DNA from: JANJUB01 sp964586225
Lineage (GTDB): Bacteria > Armatimonadota > Fimbriimonadia > Fimbriimonadales > Fimbriimonadaceae
DNA: 64,000 nt
Direction of reading: 5' to 3'
Assembly: GCA_964586225.1 (NCBI GenBank)
Contig: CAZPHD010000008.1
Coordinates: 10,561 to 74,560 of the forward strand
The position numbers and the translations under genes are program-made. Under the pieces are notes generated by a model. That model did not search any database. It saw only the letters and a list, made by a program, of their open reading frames with translations, and was not told the origin of the DNA. Numbering within the stretch: the first letter of the stretch is position 1; each line of letters begins with the position of its first letter. Positions 8,045-15,943 of this stretch are shown here, in pieces.

Positions 8045-8841
8045 CGCCTTGAGCCGGTCGCGACTACGAGGTCGCCGAGGCAGGATTGGAGGGAGTCGAC
8101 GTTGAAGTGCGTTCCGAACAACGCGGCGACCTCATCCTTTGTGAAGCGGTAGGCCGAGATGCCGCCGGCATGCGTGAGTTCCTTCTGACGTCGCCACGGC
8201 TTACCCCACTCGTAGAGCGAGGCGATCAGGCGAGCATCGGGCGTCAGTGCTCGGGCCAGATTCTCGACGGCCTCCGCGCGGGCCTCGGGCGTTGGAAGAT
8301 GCTGGAGGACTTGCGCAGTGAGGAGCAGGTCGGCAACACCGGGCCGAATCGGGATCGACAGGATGTCGGCCTGAACGACCAACACACGGGTGTGGACGTT
8401 TCGCTTGCGAAGCTTCTCATGGCACAGCCGTAGCGACATCACACTCCGATCGGCGGCGATGACCCGCTGGCAGACTTGCGCCATGGGGCGAGTGAGCCGA
8501 CCCGTGCCGCAGCCGGCATCAAGGCCGACACGACTACTGACCTGGCGAAGGTGTTGCCGCATCAGCCGACCTTCGGACCACGAAGGCACGTTCACGCCGA
8601 CGATCGTGTCATAGAGCTTCGCTTGTTTATCGCGGACGCGCTGCTCTTCGAGGATCCGCTGGTCGGTCTCGCGATCCTTGTCTTCGTCGCGGGTGATGAG
8701 GATGCCGTCGCGGTACGGGAAGCTGTTCTTGCAGGTGACGCAGACGGCGGCCGCGTCATCATCGCGGGGTGCAAGTTCGCCTCCGCAAAGACAAACGATG
8801 AGATCGCCAAAGTTTGCGAGCATCCACCGTGCGCCTCTCAT
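8041..8841 (-). CDS. Class I SAM-dependent methyltransferase with N-terminal zinc ribbon
   Basis: A 266-residue protein. Near the N-terminus two cysteine pairs (CLCGGEL and CVTCKNSFPYRDGI) form a Trm112-like zinc ribbon. The Rossmann methyltransferase begins with the SAM-binding motif LDAGCGTGRLT near residue 110, followed by VIAADRS (motif II acidic residue) and QADILSIPI. The substrate cannot be told from sequence; ribbon-methyltransferase fusions include RNA, quinone and small-molecule methylases. It converges with gluQ, overlapping it by 4 bp. The ATG at 8841 has a TAAAAC hexamer 9 bases upstream; MLANF at 8823 is the alternative start. Confidence 0.82.
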   Translation of the reverse strand: MRGARWMLANFGDLIVCLCGGELAPRDDDAAAVCVTCKNSFPYRDGILITRDEDKDRETDQRILEEQRVRDKQAKLYDTIVGVNVPSWSEGRLMRQHLRQVSSRVGLDAGCGTGRLTRPMAQVCQRVIAADRSVMSLRLCHEKLRKRNVHTRVLVVQADILSIPIRPGVADLLLTAQVLQHLPTPEARAEAVENLARALTPDARLIASLYEWGKPWRRQKELTHAGGISAYRFTKDEVAALFGTHFNVDSLQSCLGDLVVATGSRR

Positions 8842-8870
8842 GCCGCCGCGAGTTTTACCTCGTACGAGCA

Positions 8871-8930
8871 GGGCGGGCGATGCTCTGTCATCGCCAAAGG
8901 CTTGGTAGCGGCGGAGCGCAACCCTCCCGG
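8871..8930. repeat. 60-bp dispersed element, copy 1
   Basis: GGGCGGGCGATGCTCTGTCA through GCGCAACCCTCCC is nearly identical to 9466-9523. The ends are inverted (GGGCGGGC versus complement of AACCCTCCC), and the interior has CATCGCC and GGCGATG arms. The two copies closely flank the gene at 8955-9461. Confidence 0.85.
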
Positions 8931-8954
8931 GGATGCACTCGGTAAAACGTGGTG

Positions 8955-9461
8955 ATGCCGCTCTACCTACCGTTCCTGTCCAGCCAGCCCAAGGTGCGCA
9001 TCACTTCGGAGCTCATCGAGGTCGGTCCGTCCGTGACTCAGATGATCCGAAACCTCGGCATTGGCGATGCACGGCTTCTGGTCGACAGTAAGGCGCGGAG
9101 GCTGGTGGTGGTTCGGCGAAGTTTCTGGTTCTTCCGGAGTCGCCGTATCTTGGCATTCGACCGCATTGAGCACATCACGTATGAATGCGAGACGCTTGGC
9201 GAAGGGCTGGGCTACGTCACCGGAGAATCTGGAGGGCACGAGACGTTCGCGATCGGAGTGCGGCTCAAGTCCGGCGAGAAGGTGCCGCTGATTGAGCTGT
9301 CGGGGGACGCGCCCGAGATTCAGCAGACGTTCACGCTACCCGGCGAGCGCATCCGGGCCAGGGTGGACGAGGCGCTTGACCTCGCGGGGACGCAACAGGA
9401 GGACTCGCTCGAGTTGGTGGACTTGTTGCAAGCCCGAATCGGCGTCCCGCACGGACACTAA
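8955..9461 (+). CDS. Uncharacterised protein between two repeat copies
   Basis: About 168 residues, not recognised. It has no signal peptide or membrane helix; the middle is beta-rich (RLVVVRRSFWFFRSRRILAFDRIEHITYECE), which loosely recalls PH-like folds, and the C-terminus is acidic and helical. The ATG at 8955 is preferred over two upstream GTG codons because TAAAAC lies 6 bases before it. It is enclosed by two copies of a 60-bp element (8871-8930 and 9466-9523). Confidence 0.65.
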   Translation: MPLYLPFLSSQPKVRITSELIEVGPSVTQMIRNLGIGDARLLVDSKARRLVVVRRSFWFFRSRRILAFDRIEHITYECETLGEGLGYVTGESGGHETFAIGVRLKSGEKVPLIELSGDAPEIQQTFTLPGERIRARVDEALDLAGTQQEDSLELVDLLQARIGVPHGH

Positions 9462-9465
9462 GCTT

Positions 9466-9523
9466 GGGAGGGCGATGCTCCGTCATCGCCAAAGACCTGG
9501 TTGCGACCGAGCGCAACCCTCCC
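9466..9523. repeat. 60-bp dispersed element, copy 2
   Basis: GGGAGGGCGATGCTCCGTCA through GAGCGCAACCCTCCC. The terminal 7-8 bases are inverted repeats, so the element can fold as a long hairpin. It lies exactly between two convergent stop codons (9461 and 9523), where it could act as a bidirectional transcription stop. Confidence 0.88.
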
Positions 9524-9759
9524 TATCGACCCGAGCGACGAACAAGCTCCACTAGGTCGCACACGGTGCGCAGGCTGCCGTCGGTCACTTCACCCAAGCC
9601 GAAGTCTTCTTCTAGACCCGTCATGAGTTCGACGAAGTCAAGCGAGTCCTCAACGTAGTTCCGTGAGCAAATCATGGTCGATCTTATGAACAGGTGTCCA
9701 CTCGCCTCGGCGAGCCGCCGGACGACCACTTGGTGAGCCCAATCTTCGAACATCGTCAC
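9523..9759 (-). CDS. Acyl/peptidyl carrier protein-like
   Basis: A 78-residue acidic protein with the carrier-protein signature EDSLDFVELMTGLEEDFGL. The Ser of DSLD is at the position that carries the 4'-phosphopantetheine arm in ACPs. It is divergent from housekeeping AcpP in its N-terminus (HQVVVRRLAEASGHL). The start GTG overlaps the stop of the upstream PLP enzyme gene as GTGA, and an alternative ATG lies two codons in. Coupling to a cysteine-synthase-like enzyme suggests that the carrier presents an amino-acid or acyl substrate to it, which is inference. Confidence 0.75.
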   Translation of the reverse strand: MTMFEDWAHQVVVRRLAEASGHLFIRSTMICSRNYVEDSLDFVELMTGLEEDFGLGEVTDGSLRTVCDLVELVRRSGR

Positions 9760-10670
9760 CGCCGATACAGCTCCCCAGCCAAGTATCGCAGCCCCGAATC
9801 ACACAGCACCGTCACGACCCGCTTGCCCGGGCCCAACTCTCGCGCGACGCGCAGCGCCGCCGTCACGTTCGAGCCCGTCGAATACCCGCCAAACAGCCCT
9901 TCTTCTGAAGCCAGGCGACGCGCCATCGCCGCCGCGTCTTCATCGGAGACGGCCGCGGTGCCATCCAGCAATGCCAAGTCCATCATCGGCGTTACGTAGC
10001 CCACGCCCGTACCCTCGATGCGATGCCCACCGGTGGGCTTCATGCCCGCCAACGGCTGGCTGTTCAGAGGCTCGACCGCAACGCAACGAGTTTCACCGCG
10101 AGACTTGAAGTGCCGCGAGTTGCCTACAAAGCACCCCGCCGTTCCAACCGCCATCACATACGCGTCGGGCACCTCGCCGAGCGACTCCACGACCTCCGCC
10201 GCCATGGCTGCGTAGGCACCGAGGGCATCGCGATTGTTGAACTGGTCCACCCACACATAGCCGGGCCGCTCGCGAAGCTCGTCTACTCTGGCGAACATGC
10301 GATCGAACAAGTCCGGCGTGATCATCCGATCTTCGACTTCGAACAGGTCCAACTCCGCCCCAAACGCCCGCATCGTATCCAGCTTGCTGGCGTCGAACAC
10401 GTTCGAGGACACGAAGTGGCTGCGGTAACCCAGCCGCGCGCAAACCATCGCCACCGCGCTGCCCGTGCTACCGCCGGTGTAGTCGACCATCGTGCCGCCC
10501 GGTTGCAGGGTGCCACGCTCGATCGCGCCCAGCACAATCGCGAGCGCCATCCGATCCTTCATGCTACCGGTGGGATTACCAGACTCGACCTTGACCCACA
10601 CCTCGGCCATATCGGGCTCGACGATGCGCTGCAGCCGCACGAGGGGCGTTTTCCCGATTCCGCTGACCAT
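9756..10670 (-). CDS. Cysteine synthase-family PLP enzyme
   Basis: A 304-residue fold-type II PLP enzyme. The PLP lysine lies in GNPTGSMKDRM (Lys38), the phosphate or substrate loop is TGGSTG rather than the usual TSGNTG, and GGYSTGSN binds the PLP phosphate. The family performs beta-replacement on O-acetylserine, serine or cystathionine-type substrates. The altered substrate loop argues against an ordinary CysK. TAGCAT lies 6 bases before the ATG, so the transcript is probably leaderless. The following gene is an overlapping carrier protein, an unusual pairing. Confidence 0.85.
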   Translation of the reverse strand: MVSGIGKTPLVRLQRIVEPDMAEVWVKVESGNPTGSMKDRMALAIVLGAIERGTLQPGGTMVDYTGGSTGSAVAMVCARLGYRSHFVSSNVFDASKLDTMRAFGAELDLFEVEDRMITPDLFDRMFARVDELRERPGYVWVDQFNNRDALGAYAAMAAEVVESLGEVPDAYVMAVGTAGCFVGNSRHFKSRGETRCVAVEPLNSQPLAGMKPTGGHRIEGTGVGYVTPMMDLALLDGTAAVSDEDAAAMARRLASEEGLFGGYSTGSNVTAALRVARELGPGKRVVTVLCDSGLRYLAGELYRR

Positions 10671-10676
10671 GCGGCG

Positions 10677-10682
10677 ATGCTA
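10677..10682 (-). promoter_or_regulatory. -10-like hexamer TAGCAT of a probable leaderless promoter
   Basis: TAGCAT on the minus strand, 6 bases before the ATG of the cysteine-synthase-like gene. No Shine-Dalgarno sequence is present. The identical hexamer and spacing occur before the aldolase at 20007-20012. Confidence 0.6.
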
Positions 10683-10723
10683 CCCGTGGGAACCGAGCTG
10701 CCCTTCTCACGCATACTAAGAAC

Positions 10724-12058
10724 ATGCAAAGAATTTTCCTTGCGGCGTTGTTCATGGCCGCGTCGTTCGGATTCGCCCAAGGGCTGCCCCGCAAGGCGGT
10801 GTTTGGCGCCCAACTTCTCGCGCCAACGGCTGAGCAGCGAACCGCCGCGGGGCTCAAGGAGGGCGAAGGCATCGTCCTGGGCAACATCGTGGCTGGTCTG
10901 TCCGCCGAGAAGGCGGGATTGAAGACGGGCGACGTCCTGATCAGCGTCGATGGCACCCCGGTCGGCACTCCGCAGAACGTCGTTCAGGCCCTCCGCCTTA
11001 AGACCGGCGGCGAGACCACCAAGCTCGTGGTCTTCCGGGCCGGCAAGCGCGAAGAGCTCACCATCACGATGGTCGAGCGGCCCAAGCAGAAGCCGGATGG
11101 ATTTGATGTGATCTATGACGAAGTCGAGTCACTCGGCAAGCGCATCCGCGTCATCATCACCAAGCCGCAAACCCCCGGCAAGCACGCGACGGTGATGCTG
11201 ATCGGTGGCATTGGCGCATACAGCGTGGATGGGGATTTTCCGAGCGTGGCCTACGGCAACATCATGGGGCCGATCGCGAAGGCAGGCTACGTGACGGTGC
11301 GGATCGACAAGCCGGGTTTGGGCGACAGCGAGGGCCCGATCTACACCGAACTTCCCTTTTCGGTTGAGCTTGATGCCTACCGCCAGACCCTGAAGAAGCT
11401 TCCGAGCTACGACTTCATCAACTCCGACAAGATCAACATCTTCGGCCATAGCATGGGCGGCGCGTTCGGCCCGATTCTGGCCAGCGAGATCAAGCTGAAC
11501 GGCGTGTGCGTCGGCGGCACCGTGTGCAAGAACTGGATCGAATACTTCGTGGAGAACACGCGTCGGCAGGCGCTTCTGGGTGGGATGTCGCACGCCGATG
11601 TGGGTGACTACATTCGGCGCGTGGCGGCGTTCCAGCACTACCTGTTCTATGAAGGCAAGTCGCCTGAAGAGATCGCGAAGGCCCGCCCCGAACTCGCAGA
11701 TACGGTGCGCAGCCAGGTGCCGGATGGTAAGACCTACAGCGGCGTCGGCCTGGGATTCTGGCAAGAGCTGTGCAAGATCAACTTCGAGGGCTACTGGAGC
11801 AAGGTCGACGCTCACGTCATGGCGTTCTGGGGCGAGAACGACTTTATCGCGACTGAGGAAGACCATCCGATGATCGTTGGGATCGTGAACAAGAACCACC
11901 CCGGCAAGGCCGAGTATGTGAAGCTCCCCGAATCCGACCACGGATTCTTCAAGACGACGTCGTTCCTCGACAGCTTGCAGAAGTGGGGCCGCCCGGGTAA
12001 CCAGTTCAACCCGAACGTGGTGGACGCGATTTTGGCTTGGCTGAAGAAAGTGAACTAG
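10724..12058 (+). CDS. Secreted PDZ plus alpha/beta-hydrolase protein
   Basis: A 444-residue protein. The first 19 residues are a signal peptide ending FAQ. Residues about 40-120 form a PDZ domain (GIVLGNIVAGLSAEKAGLKTGDVLISVDG). The rest is an alpha/beta hydrolase with nucleophile elbow GHSMGG near residue 243, an acidic residue in WGENDF, and the catalytic His in ESDHGF. The hydrolase part resembles dienelactone-hydrolase or prolyl-oligopeptidase-like esterases. A PDZ on an exported esterase suggests membrane- or peptide-directed activity, though the substrate is unknown. TACTAA lies 4 bases upstream of the ATG. Confidence 0.87.
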   Translation: MQRIFLAALFMAASFGFAQGLPRKAVFGAQLLAPTAEQRTAAGLKEGEGIVLGNIVAGLSAEKAGLKTGDVLISVDGTPVGTPQNVVQALRLKTGGETTKLVVFRAGKREELTITMVERPKQKPDGFDVIYDEVESLGKRIRVIITKPQTPGKHATVMLIGGIGAYSVDGDFPSVAYGNIMGPIAKAGYVTVRIDKPGLGDSEGPIYTELPFSVELDAYRQTLKKLPSYDFINSDKINIFGHSMGGAFGPILASEIKLNGVCVGGTVCKNWIEYFVENTRRQALLGGMSHADVGDYIRRVAAFQHYLFYEGKSPEEIAKARPELADTVRSQVPDGKTYSGVGLGFWQELCKINFEGYWSKVDAHVMAFWGENDFIATEEDHPMIVGIVNKNHPGKAEYVKLPESDHGFFKTTSFLDSLQKWGRPGNQFNPNVVDAILAWLKKVN

Positions 12059-12108
12059 ACTTGTAGCGACATCCGGCTATTTTCTGAGGCGTGGTCATAA
12101 TGCAGAGC

Positions 12109-12486
12109 ATGGCGGCCATCCTATGCAAGAAGCGCGTCTTAGTTTGCGATGGCGAACGCCACATTGTTAGGTTGGTCCAAGTAAACCTGGAGCGACAGGG
12201 TTATGAGGTCACTTGCGCCTTTGACTACAGAAGGGCACTTGACCTCTTGATGGCCACGGAGCCCCAGGACGGACGCCGATTTCACGTTGCTGTCATTGAC
12301 GCCATGTTGCCTCACGGGGACGCCTACAGCTTGGTCGAGTGGATCAGGACCCACGAATCCATGAAAGACGCCTGGGTGGTCGTGACGGTGCCGAGTTCGG
12401 AAAGACGCAAAGTGTGGGAGGGGCGTCCGTGCCAGCCGAACCTCTACATTTTGAAGCCCTTCAACCCCACCGACATGCTGCCCTAA
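12109..12486 (+). CDS. Stand-alone response-regulator receiver domain
   Basis: About 125 residues forming a single CheY-like receiver: acidic pocket at VLVCDGE, phospho-acceptor Asp in VAVIDAMLP, the conserved Thr/Ser position at VVVTVPSS, and Lys in ILKPF. There is no output domain and no histidine kinase nearby, so it probably acts by protein contact. An upstream in-frame start exists at 12091, but CATAAT at 12096-12101 lies 7 bases before the ATG at 12109, which favours the shorter, leaderless form. Confidence 0.8.
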   Translation: MAAILCKKRVLVCDGERHIVRLVQVNLERQGYEVTCAFDYRRALDLLMATEPQDGRRFHVAVIDAMLPHGDAYSLVEWIRTHESMKDAWVVVTVPSSERRKVWEGRPCQPNLYILKPFNPTDMLP

Positions 12487-12561
12487 AGGGCAGTCAAAGC
12501 GGGCCGTGAAGGAATTGCTGGAGCTGCCACGGGAGTGCCGAAGACTCGCCAAACGGGAGCG

Positions 12562-12567
12562 TATAAT
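12562..12567 (+). promoter_or_regulatory. Consensus TATAAT -10 box, leaderless hicB
   Basis: A perfect TATAAT lies 8 bases before the ATG of the HicB-like gene at 12576, so transcription would start at or next to the A of the start codon. No clear -35 TTGACA is visible. Confidence 0.65.
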
Positions 12568-12575
12568 GAACTACG

Positions 12576-12776
12576 ATGCGCCAGTTCGATGTCGAATTGT
12601 ATCCGGGCGAGGACGGCTTCTGGGTCGTTGAGTGCCCTTCTCTGCCCGGTTGTATCAGCCAGGGCCGTACTCAAGAGGAGGCGCTAGAGAACATCAAGGA
12701 TGCGATCCTGGGATGTCTTGAGGTTCGCCAAGAGCTCGGCCTTTGGGAGTTCGAGGTACGGCATGCACATCAGTGA
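12576..12776 (+). CDS. HicB-family antitoxin-like protein, orphan
   Basis: A 66-residue protein with the HicB partial RNase H fold: YPGEDGFWVVECPSLPGCISQG followed by TQEEALENIKDAI. The C-terminal DNA-binding domain of longer HicBs is missing. HicB proteins neutralise the HicA mRNA interferase, but no hicA frame is found on either side; the next gene is unrelated. It resembles the two HicB copies at 52252 and 52714. Confidence 0.82.
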   Translation: MRQFDVELYPGEDGFWVVECPSLPGCISQGRTQEEALENIKDAILGCLEVRQELGLWEFEVRHAHQ

Positions 12777-12780
12777 TCGA

Positions 12781-13185
12781 ATGAACACACGCATCTCGGT
12801 TCACGACAACACCATCCTCAGCTACGAAGTCAACGTCATTGGGCGAGTTATCCGGTTCAAGACACTGTCTATTACTGACCCGACTGAGCGGACAGACGTC
12901 GTCTTTGAGGGGGTCGAGTGCTACCGTTTCGAGTTTGACTGGAATGGACAATCCATCATCCACAGTTTCCAGCGCGTGCCCGCGCTTGAGATCTTCGACA
13001 GCTTAGAGTCAGAGCTGCCACGCACGCTCCCCTATGCTTGGCCCGGACTTTGGGCAAAGTCCAGGGAGAACGCTCAGGCGTACTTCGAGAGCGAGAACAT
13101 CTCAGGTTGGTACCTCACGCCATGCCTCGGCCTGACGGGGTGGGTTCTTGCGCAATCCATGGAGTTCGTTGCGGTCGAGCAGTAG
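12781..13185 (+). CDS. Uncharacterised small cytoplasmic protein
   Basis: About 134 residues starting MNTRISVHDN. The sequence (TILSYEVNVIGRVIRFKTLS, then TDVVFEGVECYRFEFDW) is alternating beta-strand with no signal or membrane helix. It looks like the small single-domain proteins sometimes found as immunity or accessory proteins, but no family is claimed. The ATG at 12781 is four bases after the HicB stop; an overlapping ATG at 12763 is possible. A G/C palindrome and octamer repeats follow it. Confidence 0.65.
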   Translation: MNTRISVHDNTILSYEVNVIGRVIRFKTLSITDPTERTDVVFEGVECYRFEFDWNGQSIIHSFQRVPALEIFDSLESELPRTLPYAWPGLWAKSRENAQAYFESENISGWYLTPCLGLTGWVLAQSMEFVAVEQ

Positions 13186-13216
13186 ACGCCCCAAGATGTG
13201 AAGGTGCAGGGGCAAT

Positions 13217-13259
13217 CCCCACACCCCCCGGCCCCCTCTCCATCTAGGGGCGAGGGGAG
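13217..13259. repeat. G/C palindromic element (intergenic copy)
   Basis: CACCCCCCGGCCCCCTCTCC, a short turn (ATCTA), then GGGGCGAGGGGAG. The arms CCCCTCTCC and GGCGAGGGG are inverted. The same element occurs inside the aminotransferase gene at 51694-51737, where it is translated as PHPPTPSPEGRGG. Confidence 0.85.
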
Positions 13260-13266
13260 TCCGGAA

Positions 13267-13330
13267 CCAACAAGCCAACTCACTAACAAGCCAACATGCC
13301 AACACGCCAACCCCCCAACGCGCCAAAATA
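13267..13330. repeat. Octamer tandem array CCAACNNG upstream of ffh
   Basis: Eight consecutive 8-base words in perfect register: CCAACAAG, CCAACTCA, CTAACAAG, CCAACATG, CCAACACG, CCAACCCC, CCAACGCG, CCAAAATA. The last word ends four bases before the GTG start of ffh, and CAAAAT within it has the position of a -10 box. The same words occur in inverted arrays at 39619-39783. Confidence 0.92.
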
Positions 13331-13334
13331 ACCC

Positions 13335-14666
13335 GTGCTTGACAATCTCACTCGCCGCCTCGCGGGGATCTTTACCGGCCTGCGGGCGAAAGGGAGACTC
13401 ACCGAAAGCGACATCAATGATGTCATGCGCGAAGTCCGCGTGGCCCTCCTCGAAGCTGACGTCAACTTCGTCGTCGCCAAGCAGCTCATTGCGCGCATCA
13501 AAGAAAAGTGCATCGGCGAGGAGGTCTTCGGCAGCCTGTCTGCTGACCAAACGATCATCAAGATTGTTCGCGATGAGCTCACCGAGCTCCTGGGTAGCGA
13601 CGCCAAGCCGTTCAACTGGTCATCCGCGCCGCCCACCGTCGTGCTCATGTGCGGCCTGCAGGGTTCAGGAAAGACCACCACCACCGCCAAGCTCGCGAAA
13701 TGGCTCCTCGCCCAAGGCAAGAAACCGATGCTTGCCGCGTGCGACATCCAGCGCCCCGCCGCCATCAAGCAGCTCCAGGTCCTTGGGGAGCAGGTGGATG
13801 TCCCCGTCTACGCCAAGACCGACGGCACGTCGCCCGTCCAGATAGCGAAAGAGGCACTTGAACGGTGCAAGCACTTGATGCTCGACGTGCTCATAGTTGA
13901 CACCGCGGGACGACTTACGATTGCCGAAGACTTGATGACCGAGCTTAAGGCCATCCACGATACGGTTCGACCGACCGAGGTGTTCTTGGTCCTCGACTCA
14001 ACGACCGGCCAAGAAGCGGTCAACGTCGCGGACGCCTTCCATAAGCTCGTCCCCCTAACGGGTGCCATTTTTACCAAGCTGGATGGCGACACCCGCGGTG
14101 GCGCAGTGCTGAGCGTGCGTGATGCGACTGGCGTTCCCGTTCGGTTCACCGGCGTCGGCGAAGGTATCGACGCGCTTGAGCCGTTCTTCCCCGACCGCAT
14201 GGCGCAGCGAATCCTCGGATTCGGCGACATCATGGGCATCATCGAGAAGGCTGAGCAGGCCATCGATATCGGTGAAGCCAAGGACCTCGAGAGTCGGCTT
14301 AAGGGCGGTCAGTTCGACTTCAACGACATGCTGATGCAGTTCAAGACGGTCCGCAAAATGGGCCCGATCAAGAACGTGCTCAAGATGATTCCCGGCCTCG
14401 CTGCGCAGATACCCGAAGAGGCGCTGGACAACGTCAACGAGGGCCAAGTCAACCGAATCGAGGCGATCATCCTGAGCATGACGCCCAAAGAGCGGTCGAA
14501 TCCGGATATAATCAATGGCCCGCGGCGCAAACGTATCGCGCTGGGTTCCGGCACCTCCGTGGAGGAAGTCAATAACCTGGTGCGTCAGCTCTACGAAATG
14601 CGGCGCAGCATGAAGCAGCTGGCAAAAATGCAGCAGAAGTTCGGCAAACGCGGCCGACGTCGATAA
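13335..14666 (+). CDS. ffh: Signal recognition particle protein Ffh (SRP54)
   Basis: A 443-residue GTPase that binds signal peptides and 4.5S RNA and delivers ribosomes to FtsY at the membrane. The N domain precedes a G domain with GLQGSGKTTTTAKLA near residue 108, DTAGR, and TKLDG. The C-terminal M domain is methionine-rich, ending in MRRSMKQLAKMQQKFGKRG. The GTG start gives a normal-length protein. It opens the cluster ffh-rpsP-khpA-rimM-obgE, a conserved translation and targeting operon; its leader consists of repeat words. Confidence 0.97.
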   Translation: MLDNLTRRLAGIFTGLRAKGRLTESDINDVMREVRVALLEADVNFVVAKQLIARIKEKCIGEEVFGSLSADQTIIKIVRDELTELLGSDAKPFNWSSAPPTVVLMCGLQGSGKTTTTAKLAKWLLAQGKKPMLAACDIQRPAAIKQLQVLGEQVDVPVYAKTDGTSPVQIAKEALERCKHLMLDVLIVDTAGRLTIAEDLMTELKAIHDTVRPTEVFLVLDSTTGQEAVNVADAFHKLVPLTGAIFTKLDGDTRGGAVLSVRDATGVPVRFTGVGEGIDALEPFFPDRMAQRILGFGDIMGIIEKAEQAIDIGEAKDLESRLKGGQFDFNDMLMQFKTVRKMGPIKNVLKMIPGLAAQIPEEALDNVNEGQVNRIEAIILSMTPKERSNPDIINGPRRKRIALGSGTSVEEVNNLVRQLYEMRRSMKQLAKMQQKFGKRGRRR

Positions 14667-14688
14667 GGATTCAGGAGAACAGCACGAA

Positions 14689-15183
14689 GTGGTTAAGATG
14701 AGATTGCGACGGATCGGCACCAAGGGCCGGCCGTTTTATCGAGTGGTGGTTGCGCCCAGCGTTGCGGGTCGCAATGGTCGGTTTGTCGAGACGATCGGAA
14801 CGTATGATCCGCTCGCAAAGCCGAAGGTGATCAAGATTGATGAAGCACGCGCCCTTCATTGGCTCCTTCAGGGTGCGCAACCTTCCGAAACGACCGCCAT
14901 TCTGCTCAACAAGCTGGGCATCCTTGAGAAGTTCTTTGCGGAGCGACCGTCCGCTCGCAACTCGTACAAGTTCCTCGACAAGCGCACAAGCCTGACTTCG
15001 CGTGAGTCGGTCATGGCGGCTCCCGCCGCACCGGCGCCTAAGGCCGAAGCCGCTCCCGTGGTTGAAGAAGCCGCGCCGGTCGCTGAAGAAGCTCCGGTAG
15101 TTGAAGAGGCTCCGGCCGTGGAAGAAGCTCCCACCGCCGAAGAGGTCGCAGCTCCTGATGCTCCGGCCGAAGAAGAGGCCTAA
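14689..15183 (+). CDS. rpsP: 30S ribosomal protein bS16 with long acidic tail
   Basis: A 164-residue protein. The first about 85 residues are bS16 (MVKMRLRRIGTKGRPFYRVV), a small-subunit assembly protein. Usual bS16 is 80-100 residues; here about 55 extra residues form a low-complexity Ala/Pro/Val/Glu tail with repeats of the type PVVEEAP. The GTG start is supported by AGGAG 13 bases upstream and the conserved MVK opening. It is translationally coupled to khpA (TAATG). Confidence 0.95.
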   Translation: MVKMRLRRIGTKGRPFYRVVVAPSVAGRNGRFVETIGTYDPLAKPKVIKIDEARALHWLLQGAQPSETTAILLNKLGILEKFFAERPSARNSYKFLDKRTSLTSRESVMAAPAAPAPKAEAAPVVEEAAPVAEEAPVVEEAPAVEEAPTAEEVAAPDAPAEEEA

Positions 15184-15425
15184 TGGCATATTCGTCTTTT
15201 GTTGAAGAAGTCGTCCGACTCCTCGTCGACAACCCCGATGCGGTGGAAATCGAAGAGGAGATGGACGGCAACACCCGCACGTTCTTTGTTCGCGTCGCCG
15301 CCGAGGATGTCGGCAAGGTGATAGGCAAGAGCGGTCGCGTGGTGTCGGCCTTGCGCGCCGTGGTCAGCGCCATCGCCTCAAAAGAGCGCGAGAAGGCGTA
15401 CGTCAAGGTCGTTACCGACTCCTGA
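15183..15425 (+). CDS. khpA: KH-domain RNA-binding protein KhpA
   Basis: An 80-residue single KH domain with the GxxG loop as VIGKSGRV. Members bind RNA with KhpB and lie between rpsP and rimM in many bacteria, as here. The start overlaps the rpsP stop by one base. A hydrophilic acidic N-terminal half (EIEEEMDG) precedes the KH core. Confidence 0.93.
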   Translation: MAYSSFVEEVVRLLVDNPDAVEIEEEMDGNTRTFFVRVAAEDVGKVIGKSGRVVSALRAVVSAIASKEREKAYVKVVTDS

Positions 15426-15448
15426 CGTCCCCCAACGGGGGTGATCCC

Positions 15449-15943
15449 ATGAGCAAGACTGTTCGCGTGGCCCAAATTGTCGGACCCTTCGGGATCCGGG
15501 GCCAGGTGAAACTCAAGGTGCTGACCGACTTCCCCGAGCGGTTTGAGAAGGGCCGCCGGTTGCGCCTCAATGACGAATGGGTCAGCATTGACGAGGTGCT
15601 CCTGCACAAGAACCAGCTCGTCGTGCGGCTGAGCAGCATCAAGGACCGAACAGACGCCGAGCGATTGCAGTGGGCTTACTTGGAGGCCCTTGCTGACGAG
15701 CGGCCCGAGCTTGACGATGACGAGTTCCTCACGGAAGACTTGATCGGGCTTGCGGTCGTGACCGCCGATGGACGGACCCTCGGCAAGGTCGATCGCGTGG
15801 ATAGCTACCCCGCTCACGACATTCTTGTCGTAGGAAAGATCATGATTCCCGCAGTGCAGGCCTTCGTCCTTGATGTTGACCTGGACGCCGAGCGCATCAC
15901 GGTGCAGCTGATTCCCGGAATGGAGGACGACGATGTTTCTTGA
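15449..15943 (+). CDS. rimM: Ribosome maturation factor RimM
   Basis: A 164-residue two-domain protein (RimM N-terminal beta barrel starting VRVAQIVGPFGIRGQVK, then a PRC-barrel-like half with DLIGLAVVTADGRTLGKV). It binds the 30S head and uS19 during assembly. The expected downstream trmD and rplS are absent; obgE follows instead, overlapping by 11 bp. Confidence 0.95.
   Translation: MSKTVRVAQIVGPFGIRGQVKLKVLTDFPERFEKGRRLRLNDEWVSIDEVLLHKNQLVVRLSSIKDRTDAERLQWAYLEALADERPELDDDEFLTEDLIGLAVVTADGRTLGKVDRVDSYPAHDILVVGKIMIPAVQAFVLDVDLDAERITVQLIPGMEDDDVS

Noticed and set aside
13198..13330. Proline-rich frames across the ffh leader
   Set aside because: They are translations of the G/C palindrome and the octamer repeat in alternative frames.
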